A stretch of 64,000 nt of DNA, taken from Gemmobacter nectariphilus DSM 15620. Its GTDB lineage: Bacteria > Pseudomonadota > Alphaproteobacteria > Rhodobacterales > Rhodobacteraceae. Each line of letters starts with the position of its first letter. Position 1 is the stretch's first letter. The notes under the pieces were generated by a model. That model ran no database searches. It saw only the letters and a list, made by a program, of their open reading frames with translations, and had not been told where the DNA came from. The position numbers were made by a program, and so were the translations under genes. The stretch spans positions 1 to 64,000 of the forward strand of contig NZ_AUCM01000008.1 of NCBI RefSeq assembly GCF_000429765.1, in the 5' to 3' direction. Below, piece by piece: positions 46,186-53,197 of the stretch.

Positions 46186-46213
46186 TTGCGTTCCGCGAAG
46201 CTTATCGTAAAAA
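46186..46213 (+). promoter_or_regulatory. Candidate promoter of the TadE/TadG-like pair
   Basis: TTGCGT (46186-46191), 16-nt spacer and TAAAAA (46208-46213), followed by an unusually A/T-rich leader to the ATG at 46302. Sequence-based only. Confidence 0.4.
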
Positions 46214-46301
46214 ACGGCGAAATTTGCTGCTTTTCCGCCACAATTCAAAGCTAGTGGAAAATGACTGTTTCCGAAACTCGGCACTTTCTGGGGATGAGGA
46301 C

Positions 46302-46712
46302 ATGCCACACGGCCCACCACGGTCACGCTTGGCATCTGGCTTTTGCAAGGATGAAAGCGGCGCTACGACCATCGAAGTCGTCATCTGGCTTCCGATCTTC
46401 GTGCTGATCTTCTGCATGATCGTCGATGCCACGATGATCTTCGGCAAACAGGCCGAGGTCTTGCGAATCGTGCAAGATGCCAACCGCGCCACATCCGTCG
46501 GCCGGTTTACCGATACCCAGGACACCGAGGCCTTCATCGCAGCGCGCATCGCCGCGATCTCGCCGCATGCAACGGTGACGACGACGGCCGACGATGGCGT
46601 GATCGTGTCAACGGTCATCATGCCGGCGTCGGATCTGACGGCGACGAAATTCATCTCGGCCTTCACCTCGCTGAATGTGCGGGTGCGCTCCGAGCAGCTG
46701 TCGGAAGCCTGA
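46302..46712 (+). CDS. TadE-like pilus-assembly protein
   Basis: A 136-residue protein with a short N-terminal cytoplasmic part and one membrane helix: DESGATTIEVVIWLPIFVLI then FCMIVDATMIFGKQAEVLRI. The conserved glutamate of the TadE-like prepilin region (ATTIEVV) follows the basic N-terminus. Such minor pilins help build Tad/Flp pili or act as envelope adhesins. ATG at 46302 has GAGG nearby. It sits 2 nt before the TadG-like gene. No TadA ATPase, TadBC or Flp pilin gene is in the window. Confidence 0.8.
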   Translation: MPHGPPRSRLASGFCKDESGATTIEVVIWLPIFVLIFCMIVDATMIFGKQAEVLRIVQDANRATSVGRFTDTQDTEAFIAARIAAISPHATVTTTADDGVIVSTVIMPASDLTATKFISAFTSLNVRVRSEQLSEA

Positions 46713-46714
46713 CC

Positions 46715-48022
46715 GTGTATGCCCGGGCCAAGAACTTCCTGCGCGACGACTCGGGCGCTGGCACCGCCTTCAGCCTGTTTCTGGTTCTGACACTGCTGAT
46801 GGTGGGCGGCTATGCCGTCGATCTGCAATATGTGCTGACCGCCCGGACGCGGCTGCAAAACACCGCCGATGCGGCGGCACATGCGGCGCTGCTGGCCCGC
46901 GATACGATGTCCGCCTCGGACGCGGCCGACCGGGCTGTCGAGATCGCGATGGGCAACATGCCGCCGGATCTGCATGGTGTGACGGTCGAGGCCCGCGATG
47001 TCGAGTTCGGCTTCTGGGACGAGACGGCCGCAAAGTTCATCCCCGACGCCAATTCGCGCAGCGGCGTGCGCGTGACGGCCCGCAGGGTCGAGGAACGGGA
47101 AAACCCGGTCCCGACGTTTCTGTTCAAGCTGGTCGGGCTGGATCACTGGAACATTTCTGCGGTCTCGACCTTCATGACCTACAATCCCAGCTGTCTGCGC
47201 GAAGGGTTCGTTGCGAACGGGGTGGTCGATCTGCAATCGAACAACCTCTATTCCAACGGGTTCTGCATCCATTCCAACACCTATGTGTCGCTGAACTCGA
47301 ACAACACCTTCGAGCCGGGGACGATCGTGTCGATGGCCAACCTGTCCGATATCGAGCTGCCGAACTCGGGCTACAAGACGAACATCGGCCTTGAACAGGC
47401 GCTGCGCGAAGGGTCGTGGAACATCCGCATCGTCTCGCGCATTGCCAGGATCATCGAGCAGCTGGAAAACTTAGATTCGCGGCGCATGCCCGACTATATC
47501 GTGACCGCCGGCTACGAGATTTTGCCCAGCCGCCTGGTGACCGCCGCCAATCTGGTGCCCGGCCATGCCTACAAATACACCTGTGGCAGCAAGGGCAATT
47601 CGACCCTGACCTTCGACAACAATGTCGTGGTGGACCGCAACGTCATCATCACGGATTGCGAAATCCGCTACAACGCGGGTGTCCAGCTGGAAGATGCGAT
47701 CCTGGTCTCCAAGAGCACCGACGCCAAGGCCCATACCGCGCCCTCGGGCCTGATCGTGGGCCGCGACGATCACTGTGCCGAGGGCGGCGGCGCGCAGCTT
47801 CTGACGCTGGGCGGCATGAGCTTTCCGGCCGATCTGCACATCTATGGTGGCCAGCTGCTTGCGGTGGGCGACATCGAATTCTCGGCCAATGCCGACGGGG
47901 TCGAAGGCGCGGCCATGGTTGCCGGCGGCCAGATCTCGGGCACATCGAACATGAACATGGGGTTCTGCGGCACGGGCACCGAGGACAACATCTATGTCCC
48001 CTACTTCAAGATGGTGATGTGA
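46715..48022 (+). CDS. TadG-like pilus-assembly/exported protein
   Basis: A 435-residue protein with the N-terminal TadG-type segment FLRDDSGAGTAFSLFLVLTL, LLMVGGYAVDLQYVLTARTR and LQNTADAAAHAALLA, where the membrane helix precedes a GYAVDL motif. The large C-terminal periplasmic part (about 150-435) has repeated beta-rich sequence, eight cysteines and asparagine-rich stretches (LNSNNTFEPGTIVSMANLSD). GTG at 46715 is the start. It is translated with the TadE-like gene. It may act as a pseudopilus or surface component with machinery encoded elsewhere. Confidence 0.78.
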   Translation: MYARAKNFLRDDSGAGTAFSLFLVLTLLMVGGYAVDLQYVLTARTRLQNTADAAAHAALLARDTMSASDAADRAVEIAMGNMPPDLHGVTVEARDVEFGFWDETAAKFIPDANSRSGVRVTARRVEERENPVPTFLFKLVGLDHWNISAVSTFMTYNPSCLREGFVANGVVDLQSNNLYSNGFCIHSNTYVSLNSNNTFEPGTIVSMANLSDIELPNSGYKTNIGLEQALREGSWNIRIVSRIARIIEQLENLDSRRMPDYIVTAGYEILPSRLVTAANLVPGHAYKYTCGSKGNSTLTFDNNVVVDRNVIITDCEIRYNAGVQLEDAILVSKSTDAKAHTAPSGLIVGRDDHCAEGGGAQLLTLGGMSFPADLHIYGGQLLAVGDIEFSANADGVEGAAMVAGGQISGTSNMNMGFCGTGTEDNIYVPYFKMVM

Positions 48023-48178
48023 CAGCAGCCCGTACGCGGTCCGGCGACGTTTCGGACCCGTGTTGCGCGCTGGCGGCAGGGCAAGGCGCCGCCCATTGCC
48101 CCCGCCGCCTGAGCCGAAATGAACAGGCGCCCCCGGTCGATCCGGCGCAACTTGCCCCTGACACGGCCCCGCAAAGCC
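48023..48178. other. Non-coding gap after the TadG-like gene
   Basis: Part of a 301-nt gap between convergent genes. No open frame with a ribosome-binding site or domain is visible here; the terminator-like hairpin follows at 48179. Confidence 0.5.
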
Positions 48179-48215
48179 AACCGGCCCACCTTGTGCGCAA
48201 CAAGATGGGCCGGTT
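48179..48215. terminator. Long hairpin between TadG-like gene and nrdJ
   Basis: AACCGGCCCA (48179-48188) pairs perfectly with TGGGCCGGTT (48206-48215); inside, CTTGT (48190-48194) pairs with ACAAG (48200-48204) around GCGCA. It lies between convergent genes and could act in both directions, with a short T-rich run on the plus side. Confidence 0.6.
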
Positions 48216-48323
48216 CGTCTCAATGGGTCAGGCGGCTGTGGGGAAAGTCCGGCAAGGTGCCATCGCTCTTTCCCCGAATGGCAAAGCGCTCCGGGAGCTT
48301 TCAGGGCTTTTCCCCCGCCAGCC

Positions 48324-50594
48324 TCAGGCGCATTTCGAATGGCCACAGTCGGCGCAGGTCATGCAGCCCTCGATCATCTTCATCGCATAGCTGCCGCAGG
48401 ACGGACAGGCCGGGCCGCGGGGGCGGGTGCCGACTTGCATCACCTCGGCCTTGGGATCGGATTTCAGCCCCATCCCCTCGCCGCCGATGAAGCCGATATG
48501 GATCAGGTGCCGCTCGATCACCCCGCCGATCGCGGCAAGGATCGAGGGGATGTAGCGCCCTTCCATCCAGGCGCCGCCGCGCGGGTCAAAGACGGCTTTC
48601 AGCTCCTCGACCACAAAGGAAATATCGCCGCCGCGCCGGAACACCGCGCTGATCATCCGGGTCAGCGCGACGGTCCAGGCGAAATGTTCCATGTTCTTCG
48701 AGTTGATGAACACCTCGAAGGGCCGGCGGTGCCCGGCGATGACGATATCGTTGATGGTGATGTAAAGCGCATGTTCGCTGTCGGGCCATTTCAGCTTGTA
48801 GGTTGCCCCTTCCAGCGCGGCCGGGCGGTCCAGCGGCTCGGACAGATAGACGACCTCGCCCCCCGCTTGCGGCGCATCGGCGGGCGCCTTGTCGGCCGAC
48901 TCGGATACTGTCAGGACCGAGCCCGTCACATCGTTCGGCCGATAGGTGGTGCAGCCCTTGCAGCCCATGTCCCAGGCGGCCAGGTAGACATCCTTGAAAT
49001 CGTCAAAGGAAATGTCCTCGGGGCAGTTGATGGTTTTCGAGATGCTCGAATCCACCCATTTCTGCGCCGCCGCCTGCATCTTCACATGATCCATCGGCGG
49101 CAGGGTCTGGGCATTGGCGAAATAGTCGGGCAGCGGCGCATCGCCCCTCAGCTCGCGCCACAGCGAGACGGCATAATCGACCACCTCTTCCTCGGTGCGC
49201 GAGCCATCGGGCTGCAGCACCTTGCGGGTATAGGCATAGGCGAACACCGGCTCGATCCCCGAGGAAACATTGCCGGCGAACAGGCTGATCGTGCCGGTGG
49301 GGGCCACGCTGGTCAGGTGGCTGTTGCGGATGCCATGGGTGCGGATCGCCTCGCGGATATCCTCGTCCATCCGCAGCATGTTGCCCGAGGCCAGATAGCC
49401 CTCGGCATCGAACAGCGGGAACGGGCCCTTTTCCTTTGCCAGATCGACCGACGCCAGATAGGACGCCCGCGCGATCGCCTTCATCCAGGCCTCGGTCTGC
49501 GCGACCGCCGCGTCCGATCCATAGCGCAGCCCCAGCATCAGCAGCGCATCGGCCAGCCCGGTGACGCCAAGCCCGATCCGCCGCTTGGCCTGCGCCTCGG
49601 CCGCCTGCTGGGGCAGCGGAAAGCGGCTGGCATCGACCACATTGTCCATCATCCGCACCGCCAGCCGGACCAGGTCGTCCAGCGCCGCGGGGTCAAGCTG
49701 CGCGTCGGGCGTGAAGGGGTTCGTCACCAGCCGCGCCAGATTGACCGAGCCCAGAAGGCAGGCACCATAGGGCGGCAAGGGCTGTTCCCCGCACGGGTTG
49801 GTCGCGGCGATGGTTTCGACATAGCTCAGGTTGTTGGCCGCATTGATCCGGTCGATGAAGATCACCCCCGGCTCGGCAAAATCATAGGTCGCCCGCATGA
49901 TGCGGTTCCACAGATCGCGCGCCTCGACGGTCTTGTAGACCTTGCCGCCAAAGGTCAGCTCCCACGGCGCATCGGCCTTGACGGCCTCCATGAAGGCATC
50001 CGTGACCAGCACCGACAGGTTGAACATGCGCAGCCGGGCGCTATCCTGCTTGGCGGTGATGAAGGCTTCAACGTCCGGATGATCGCAGCGCATCGTCGCC
50101 ATCATCGCGCCGCGCCGGCTGCCGGCGGACATGATGGTGCGGCACATCGCATCCCACACATCCATGAACGACAGCGGCCCCGAGGCATCGGCCGAGACGC
50201 CCTTCACCTCGGCCCCGCGCGGGCGGATGGTGCTGAAATCATAGCCGATGCCGCCGCCCTGCTGCATGGTCAGCGCGGCTTCCTTCAGCATGTCGAAGAT
50301 GCCCGACATGCTGTCGGGGATCGTGCCCATGACAAAGCAGTTGAACAGCGTCACCGCCCGCCCGGTGCCCGCGCCTGCCACGATGCGCCCGGCCGGCAGA
50401 TATTTGAAATCTTCCAGCGCGCTGTAAAAGCGGTCCTCCCACAGCGCCGGATCGCGCTCGACCGAGGCCAGCGCACGGGCGATCCGGCGCCAGGTATCTT
50501 CGACCGAGCCGTCGATCGGGGTGCCGTCGGCCTCCTTCAGCCGGTATTTCATGTCCCAGATCTGCGCGGCAATAGGGGCGGCGAAACGGCTCAT
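48324..50594 (-). CDS. nrdJ: Adenosylcobalamin-dependent ribonucleoside-diphosphate reductase
   Basis: Class II reductase that makes deoxyribonucleotides with B12 radical chemistry, so needs neither oxygen nor anaerobiosis. The 756-residue protein has redox Cys86 (TLFNCFVMGT), the finger loop NPCGEQPLPPYGACLLGSVN with Asn266, Cys268 and Glu270, PTGTISLFAGNVSSGIEPVF for phosphate binding, and a C-terminal zinc-like CPSCG...CMTCADCGHSKC tail. ATG at 50594 follows AAGGA. No nrdAB is seen here. Confidence 0.95.
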   Translation of the reverse strand: MSRFAAPIAAQIWDMKYRLKEADGTPIDGSVEDTWRRIARALASVERDPALWEDRFYSALEDFKYLPAGRIVAGAGTGRAVTLFNCFVMGTIPDSMSGIFDMLKEAALTMQQGGGIGYDFSTIRPRGAEVKGVSADASGPLSFMDVWDAMCRTIMSAGSRRGAMMATMRCDHPDVEAFITAKQDSARLRMFNLSVLVTDAFMEAVKADAPWELTFGGKVYKTVEARDLWNRIMRATYDFAEPGVIFIDRINAANNLSYVETIAATNPCGEQPLPPYGACLLGSVNLARLVTNPFTPDAQLDPAALDDLVRLAVRMMDNVVDASRFPLPQQAAEAQAKRRIGLGVTGLADALLMLGLRYGSDAAVAQTEAWMKAIARASYLASVDLAKEKGPFPLFDAEGYLASGNMLRMDEDIREAIRTHGIRNSHLTSVAPTGTISLFAGNVSSGIEPVFAYAYTRKVLQPDGSRTEEEVVDYAVSLWRELRGDAPLPDYFANAQTLPPMDHVKMQAAAQKWVDSSISKTINCPEDISFDDFKDVYLAAWDMGCKGCTTYRPNDVTGSVLTVSESADKAPADAPQAGGEVVYLSEPLDRPAALEGATYKLKWPDSEHALYITINDIVIAGHRRPFEVFINSKNMEHFAWTVALTRMISAVFRRGGDISFVVEELKAVFDPRGGAWMEGRYIPSILAAIGGVIERHLIHIGFIGGEGMGLKSDPKAEVMQVGTRPRGPACPSCGSYAMKMIEGCMTCADCGHSKCA

Positions 50595-50650
50595 GGCGAT
50601 CCTTCGGAAGGTTGGCTGGGGCCGGCGCAAGGGCGGCCGGCGGGGTCCAG

Positions 50651-50679
50651 AGGATAGGCTCCCGCCCTGCCCCCGTCAA
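50651..50679 (-). promoter_or_regulatory. nrdJ promoter
   Basis: TTGACG (50679-50674), 17-nt spacer and TATCCT (50656-50651) on the nrdJ strand. Transcription would begin near 50644, leaving a leader of about 50 nt, too short for a cobalamin riboswitch. The remaining gap up to 50954 has a GC hairpin (near 50740-50780) and no gene. Confidence 0.65.
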
Positions 50680-50954
50680 CGTGCCCGCCAGACCTGCGCC
50701 GCATCCTGCCGGCAGGTCGGCAAGCCGCACATCGTCGGAAAGCCGCCCGGCAGCCCTGCGGGGCTGGCTGCCCGGCCCGCTGACCGCGCAACCTGTCGCT
50801 CGCTCGGGCGGCGCCGCGCAAGATGTTGCCCCGCCCCGGATGACCGGCGCCGATCTGCGCCCCCGCAACCGGCCATCAGCCCCGGCATTGCGAGGGACGC
50901 TTGCCCCTGCCGCAGGCCTCTCTAGAATGGGTGCCCCATGCCAACGGACCTGCC

Positions 50955-51383
50955 ATGCCCGATCCCGTCAACCTTGTGAAACTTTGTGTCGGCGCCGACA
51001 GCGTCCAGGATCTGCTGGACTGGCAGGACAGCCAGCGCCACCATTATCCGCCCGGCCGCACCTTCCACATCACCCGCATGTGGCCCAAGCGCGAGGCCGA
51101 GGTGCTGCAAGGCTCGCTCTACTGGGTGTTCAAGGGCCAGATCCTGGCGCGGCAGAAGATCCTTGAACTTCAACGGGTCGAAGGGGGCGATGGCATCGCC
51201 CGCTGTGCCATCCATCTGGATGCACGGGTGATCCGCACCGAACCGGCGGCCCGCCGCCCGTTCCAGGGCTGGCGCTATCTGAAACCCGAGGAAAGCCCGC
51301 GCGATCTGCCGCAAGCCCGCGCCACCGACGACAGCCTGCCCCCGGACCTGGCCGCCGCCTTGGCCGACATCGGCCTGCGCTGA
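50955..51383 (+). CDS. DUF1489-family protein
   Basis: A 142-residue cytoplasmic protein of a family widespread in alphaproteobacteria with no known function. Characteristic strings are NLVKLCVGADSVQDLLDWQ, HITRMWPKREAEVLQGSLYW and IFKG-like WVFKGQILARQKILEL, then GWRYLKPEESPRDLP. The pattern suggests a nucleotide- or RNA-linked role only by analogy; I make no functional call. ATG at 50955 is chosen over the longer frame since it starts the conserved part. Confidence 0.85.
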   Translation: MPDPVNLVKLCVGADSVQDLLDWQDSQRHHYPPGRTFHITRMWPKREAEVLQGSLYWVFKGQILARQKILELQRVEGGDGIARCAIHLDARVIRTEPAARRPFQGWRYLKPEESPRDLPQARATDDSLPPDLAAALADIGLR

Positions 51384-51445
51384 CAAGAACGACGCAGGCA
51401 AGGACGCCAAGGGCCTGCCCCCGCCAGTCGCACGCCGGGCTGCTT

Positions 51446-51509
51446 CTTTGCCTTTTTCAAAATACCCCGGGGGGAATTGGCCGGAACGGCCAAGGGGGGC
51501 TGGCCCCCC
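51446..51509 (-). repeat. Full-length composite intergenic element (copy J)
   Basis: Reading from the stop of the TIGR01620-like gene: outer hairpin GGGGGG-CCAG-CCCCCC (51509-51494), inner GGCC-GTTCC-GGCC hairpin, then core GGGGTATTTTGAAAAAGGCA (51467-51448). The outer hairpin is identical to that of copy E. Confidence 0.75.
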
Positions 51510-51517
51510 GATCCTTC

Positions 51518-52516
51518 TCAACCCTCGCCCCGGCCGGTGCCAAAGAACCCGGCCAGCGCCCGACCCAGAAGGTTCGTGACCTTTGGCTCGGGCAGCACGT
51601 CAAAGGGCAAGGGCCGGCAAACCTCCATCGCGGCGATGCCGACGCGGGCGGTCAGCGCGCCATTGACCACCCCCTCGCCAAAGCGGCGCGACAGCCTGGA
51701 CAGCACCCCGCCCCCGGCAACCGAGGAAATCAGATCATCGCCCACCGCCACCGCGCCGGTGGCAAGCAGATGGCCAAAGACCCGGCGCAGCACGCGCCAG
51801 CTGCCGAAACTGCCTGCGCGGCCGCCATAGATTTCGGCAATGCGCCGGATCATCCGCAGGTTCGCGGCCAGCGCCACCGCCACATCGACCAGCGCCAGCG
51901 GCACCAGCGCGGTTGCCGTGGCCACCCGCCGCGCTGCGGCCTCGATCTCGCGCCGCGCCGCCTGGTCGGGGGCGGCGAGCAGCTCGGTTTCCGCCAGCCG
52001 GATCAGCCCGTCGGCATCCATCATGCCCTCGGCCTGCTCTGTCAGCCGGGTCAGGCCCCAGGCCATTTCGGGCCTGCCGCCGTAAAGGTGGCGCAGCTCT
52101 GTCACGACCTTGCGGGCAGCGGGCAGATCGGCCGCTGCAACCGCCCCGGCGGCGCGGGCGCGCATCCCGTCGATGCGCCCCAGACGCAGCCAAGCCGCCC
52201 ATTCCCGCCCCGCGATCCACAGCAGCGCCAGGACCGCGAGCGCCGCCAGCGCCAGCGCCAGCCCGCCCAGCAGCGGCGAGCGCGCCAGCAGCCCGGCGAT
52301 GAAATCCGTCGCCGCGATCCCCAGGGCCAGCGAGACGAACAGCCCCCCCGCCCAGGCCAGCACGGCTCCGGCCCGGCTGCCGCGGGCGAGCGGGCCGGCC
52401 AGCGCCGCAACGGCGCCGGTGGGCGCACCGGCCGCCTCGGGCACTGGCGGCGCCTCGGCAGGGCTGGGGGCCGGGCCGTCAAGCTCGACGATGAAGGGGC
52501 GGCGGGGATCGGACAT
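51518..52516 (-). CDS. TIGR01620/YcjF-like membrane protein
   Basis: A 332-residue protein with a Pro/Ala-rich N-terminus, two membrane helices (about 48-72 and 82-102) and a C-terminal domain including VPLALVDVAVALAANLRMIR and IAEIYGGRAGSFGSWRVLRR, the DUF697-like region. In related bacteria the gene usually follows ycjX, which encodes a GTPase-like partner; ycjX is not next to it here. Function is unknown, with envelope stress links reported for the pair. Confidence 0.75.
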   Translation of the reverse strand: MSDPRRPFIVELDGPAPSPAEAPPVPEAAGAPTGAVAALAGPLARGSRAGAVLAWAGGLFVSLALGIAATDFIAGLLARSPLLGGLALALAALAVLALLWIAGREWAAWLRLGRIDGMRARAAGAVAAADLPAARKVVTELRHLYGGRPEMAWGLTRLTEQAEGMMDADGLIRLAETELLAAPDQAARREIEAAARRVATATALVPLALVDVAVALAANLRMIRRIAEIYGGRAGSFGSWRVLRRVFGHLLATGAVAVGDDLISSVAGGGVLSRLSRRFGEGVVNGALTARVGIAAMEVCRPLPFDVLPEPKVTNLLGRALAGFFGTGRGEG

Positions 52517-52600
52517 GGCGGGCTCCGGCGGTTCCTGACTGACTTGGGCGCGCCGGCAGGCAAGTGCAAGGGCTTTTGGGAGTGCGTTCAGGGCGGGGAT

Positions 52601-52678
52601 GGGGGGCGCTGCCCCCTGCCAGCGTTGCGGCGGCGGTGCGGTTGCGCCTGCCCCCGGGGTATTTGGAAAAAGGCAAAG
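52601..52678 (+). repeat. Composite intergenic element (copy K)
   Basis: Hairpin GGGGGGC-GCT-GCCCCC (52601-52616) is followed by GC-rich dyads and core GGGGTATTTGGAAAAAGGCA (52657-52676). It points into the truncated TauE-like gene, unlike most copies, which suggests that the DNA upstream of that gene was lost or rearranged. Confidence 0.65.
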
Positions 52679-52698
52679 CCAAGCCGCTTGCGCGGGGG

Positions 52699-52977
52699 CC
52701 GCCGGACCCGCGCGGCATCATTGCCACCAAGGCGGCGCCGGTGGTGTCGCATCTGGCCAAGGTGGGGTTCCATGGCGGGCCGGCCAGCGCGATGGCCGGC
52801 ACTGACTGGATCATGGTAGCGATTGCGGCGCCCTTTGCCAGACTGTGCACCCAGGCCGGCTATCTGATCTTGCAGCGGCTGACCGACCCGCATTTCCGGC
52901 GCTGGACGCGGCCGATCGTCATGATGATCGGCATTTTCCACCTTGGGCGCGGGTTGACCTTGCTCCTTGGCGCCTGA
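52699..52977 (+). pseudogene. C-terminal remnant of a TauE/SafE-like membrane protein
   Basis: About 93 codons remain, starting without ATG or ribosome-binding site. The readable part GIIATKAAPVVSHLAKVGFH (TM-linked K-x3-HL-K pattern of TauE/SafE permeases), then AMAGTDWIMVAIAAPFARLC and PIVMMIGIFHLGRGLTLLLG with the final helix, looks like the last third of a sulfite/sulfonate exporter. The rest is missing and the frame emerges from repeat copy K. I call it a truncated pseudogene. Confidence 0.5.
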
Positions 52978-53005
52978 TGGGTAATGTGCGCCCGCGAGAC
53001 AAGAC

Positions 53006-53125
53006 ATGGCACAGATGGATTCCCCTTTCCCCGATCCGGCCGGCCGCGCGGCGATTGCCGCCGCCGTGACGCCCTGCGGTGCAGGTTCGGGGGGCATTGC
53101 GCGAATTAGCGGCCCGGCGCGCTGA
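53006..53125 (+). CDS. Possible leader ORF upstream of ileS
   Basis: A 39-codon frame, MAQMDSPFPDPAGRAAIAAA then VTPCGAGSGGIARISGPAR, ending inside the 5' arm of a hairpin and 72 nt before ileS. All three isoleucine codons are ATT, which is rare in this genome where ATC dominates, and two lie just before the hairpin. That arrangement could serve as an attenuation leader. The ribosome-binding site is weak, and the string GIARISGPAR also resembles the N-terminus of MnmE, so a degraded fragment is an alternative. Confidence 0.25.
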   Translation: MAQMDSPFPDPAGRAAIAAAVTPCGAGSGGIARISGPAR

Positions 53126-53140
53126 GATCACCGCGCCGGG
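53113..53140 (+). promoter_or_regulatory. Hairpin in the ileS leader
   Basis: CCCGGCGCG (53113-53121) pairs exactly with CGCGCCGGG (53132-53140) around a 10-nt loop that holds the TGA of the short leader frame. It is 58 nt before the ileS ATG. No T-tract follows, so it is not a standard attenuator terminator. Confidence 0.4.
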
Positions 53141-53197
53141 TGTCCTGTCATGGCCTGCGATCAGGCCGCCACCAACGCCATTCAAGGATCAACGCCG

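Noticed and set aside
50595-50954. Cobalamin riboswitch before the B12-dependent reductase
   Set aside because: No B12 box (GCCACTG or the conserved core) is visible, and the promoter at 50651-50679 leaves only about 50 nt of leader.
52978-53197. T-box riboswitch before ileS
   Set aside because: The conserved T-box sequence and specifier-loop structure are not seen; a single hairpin is not enough.
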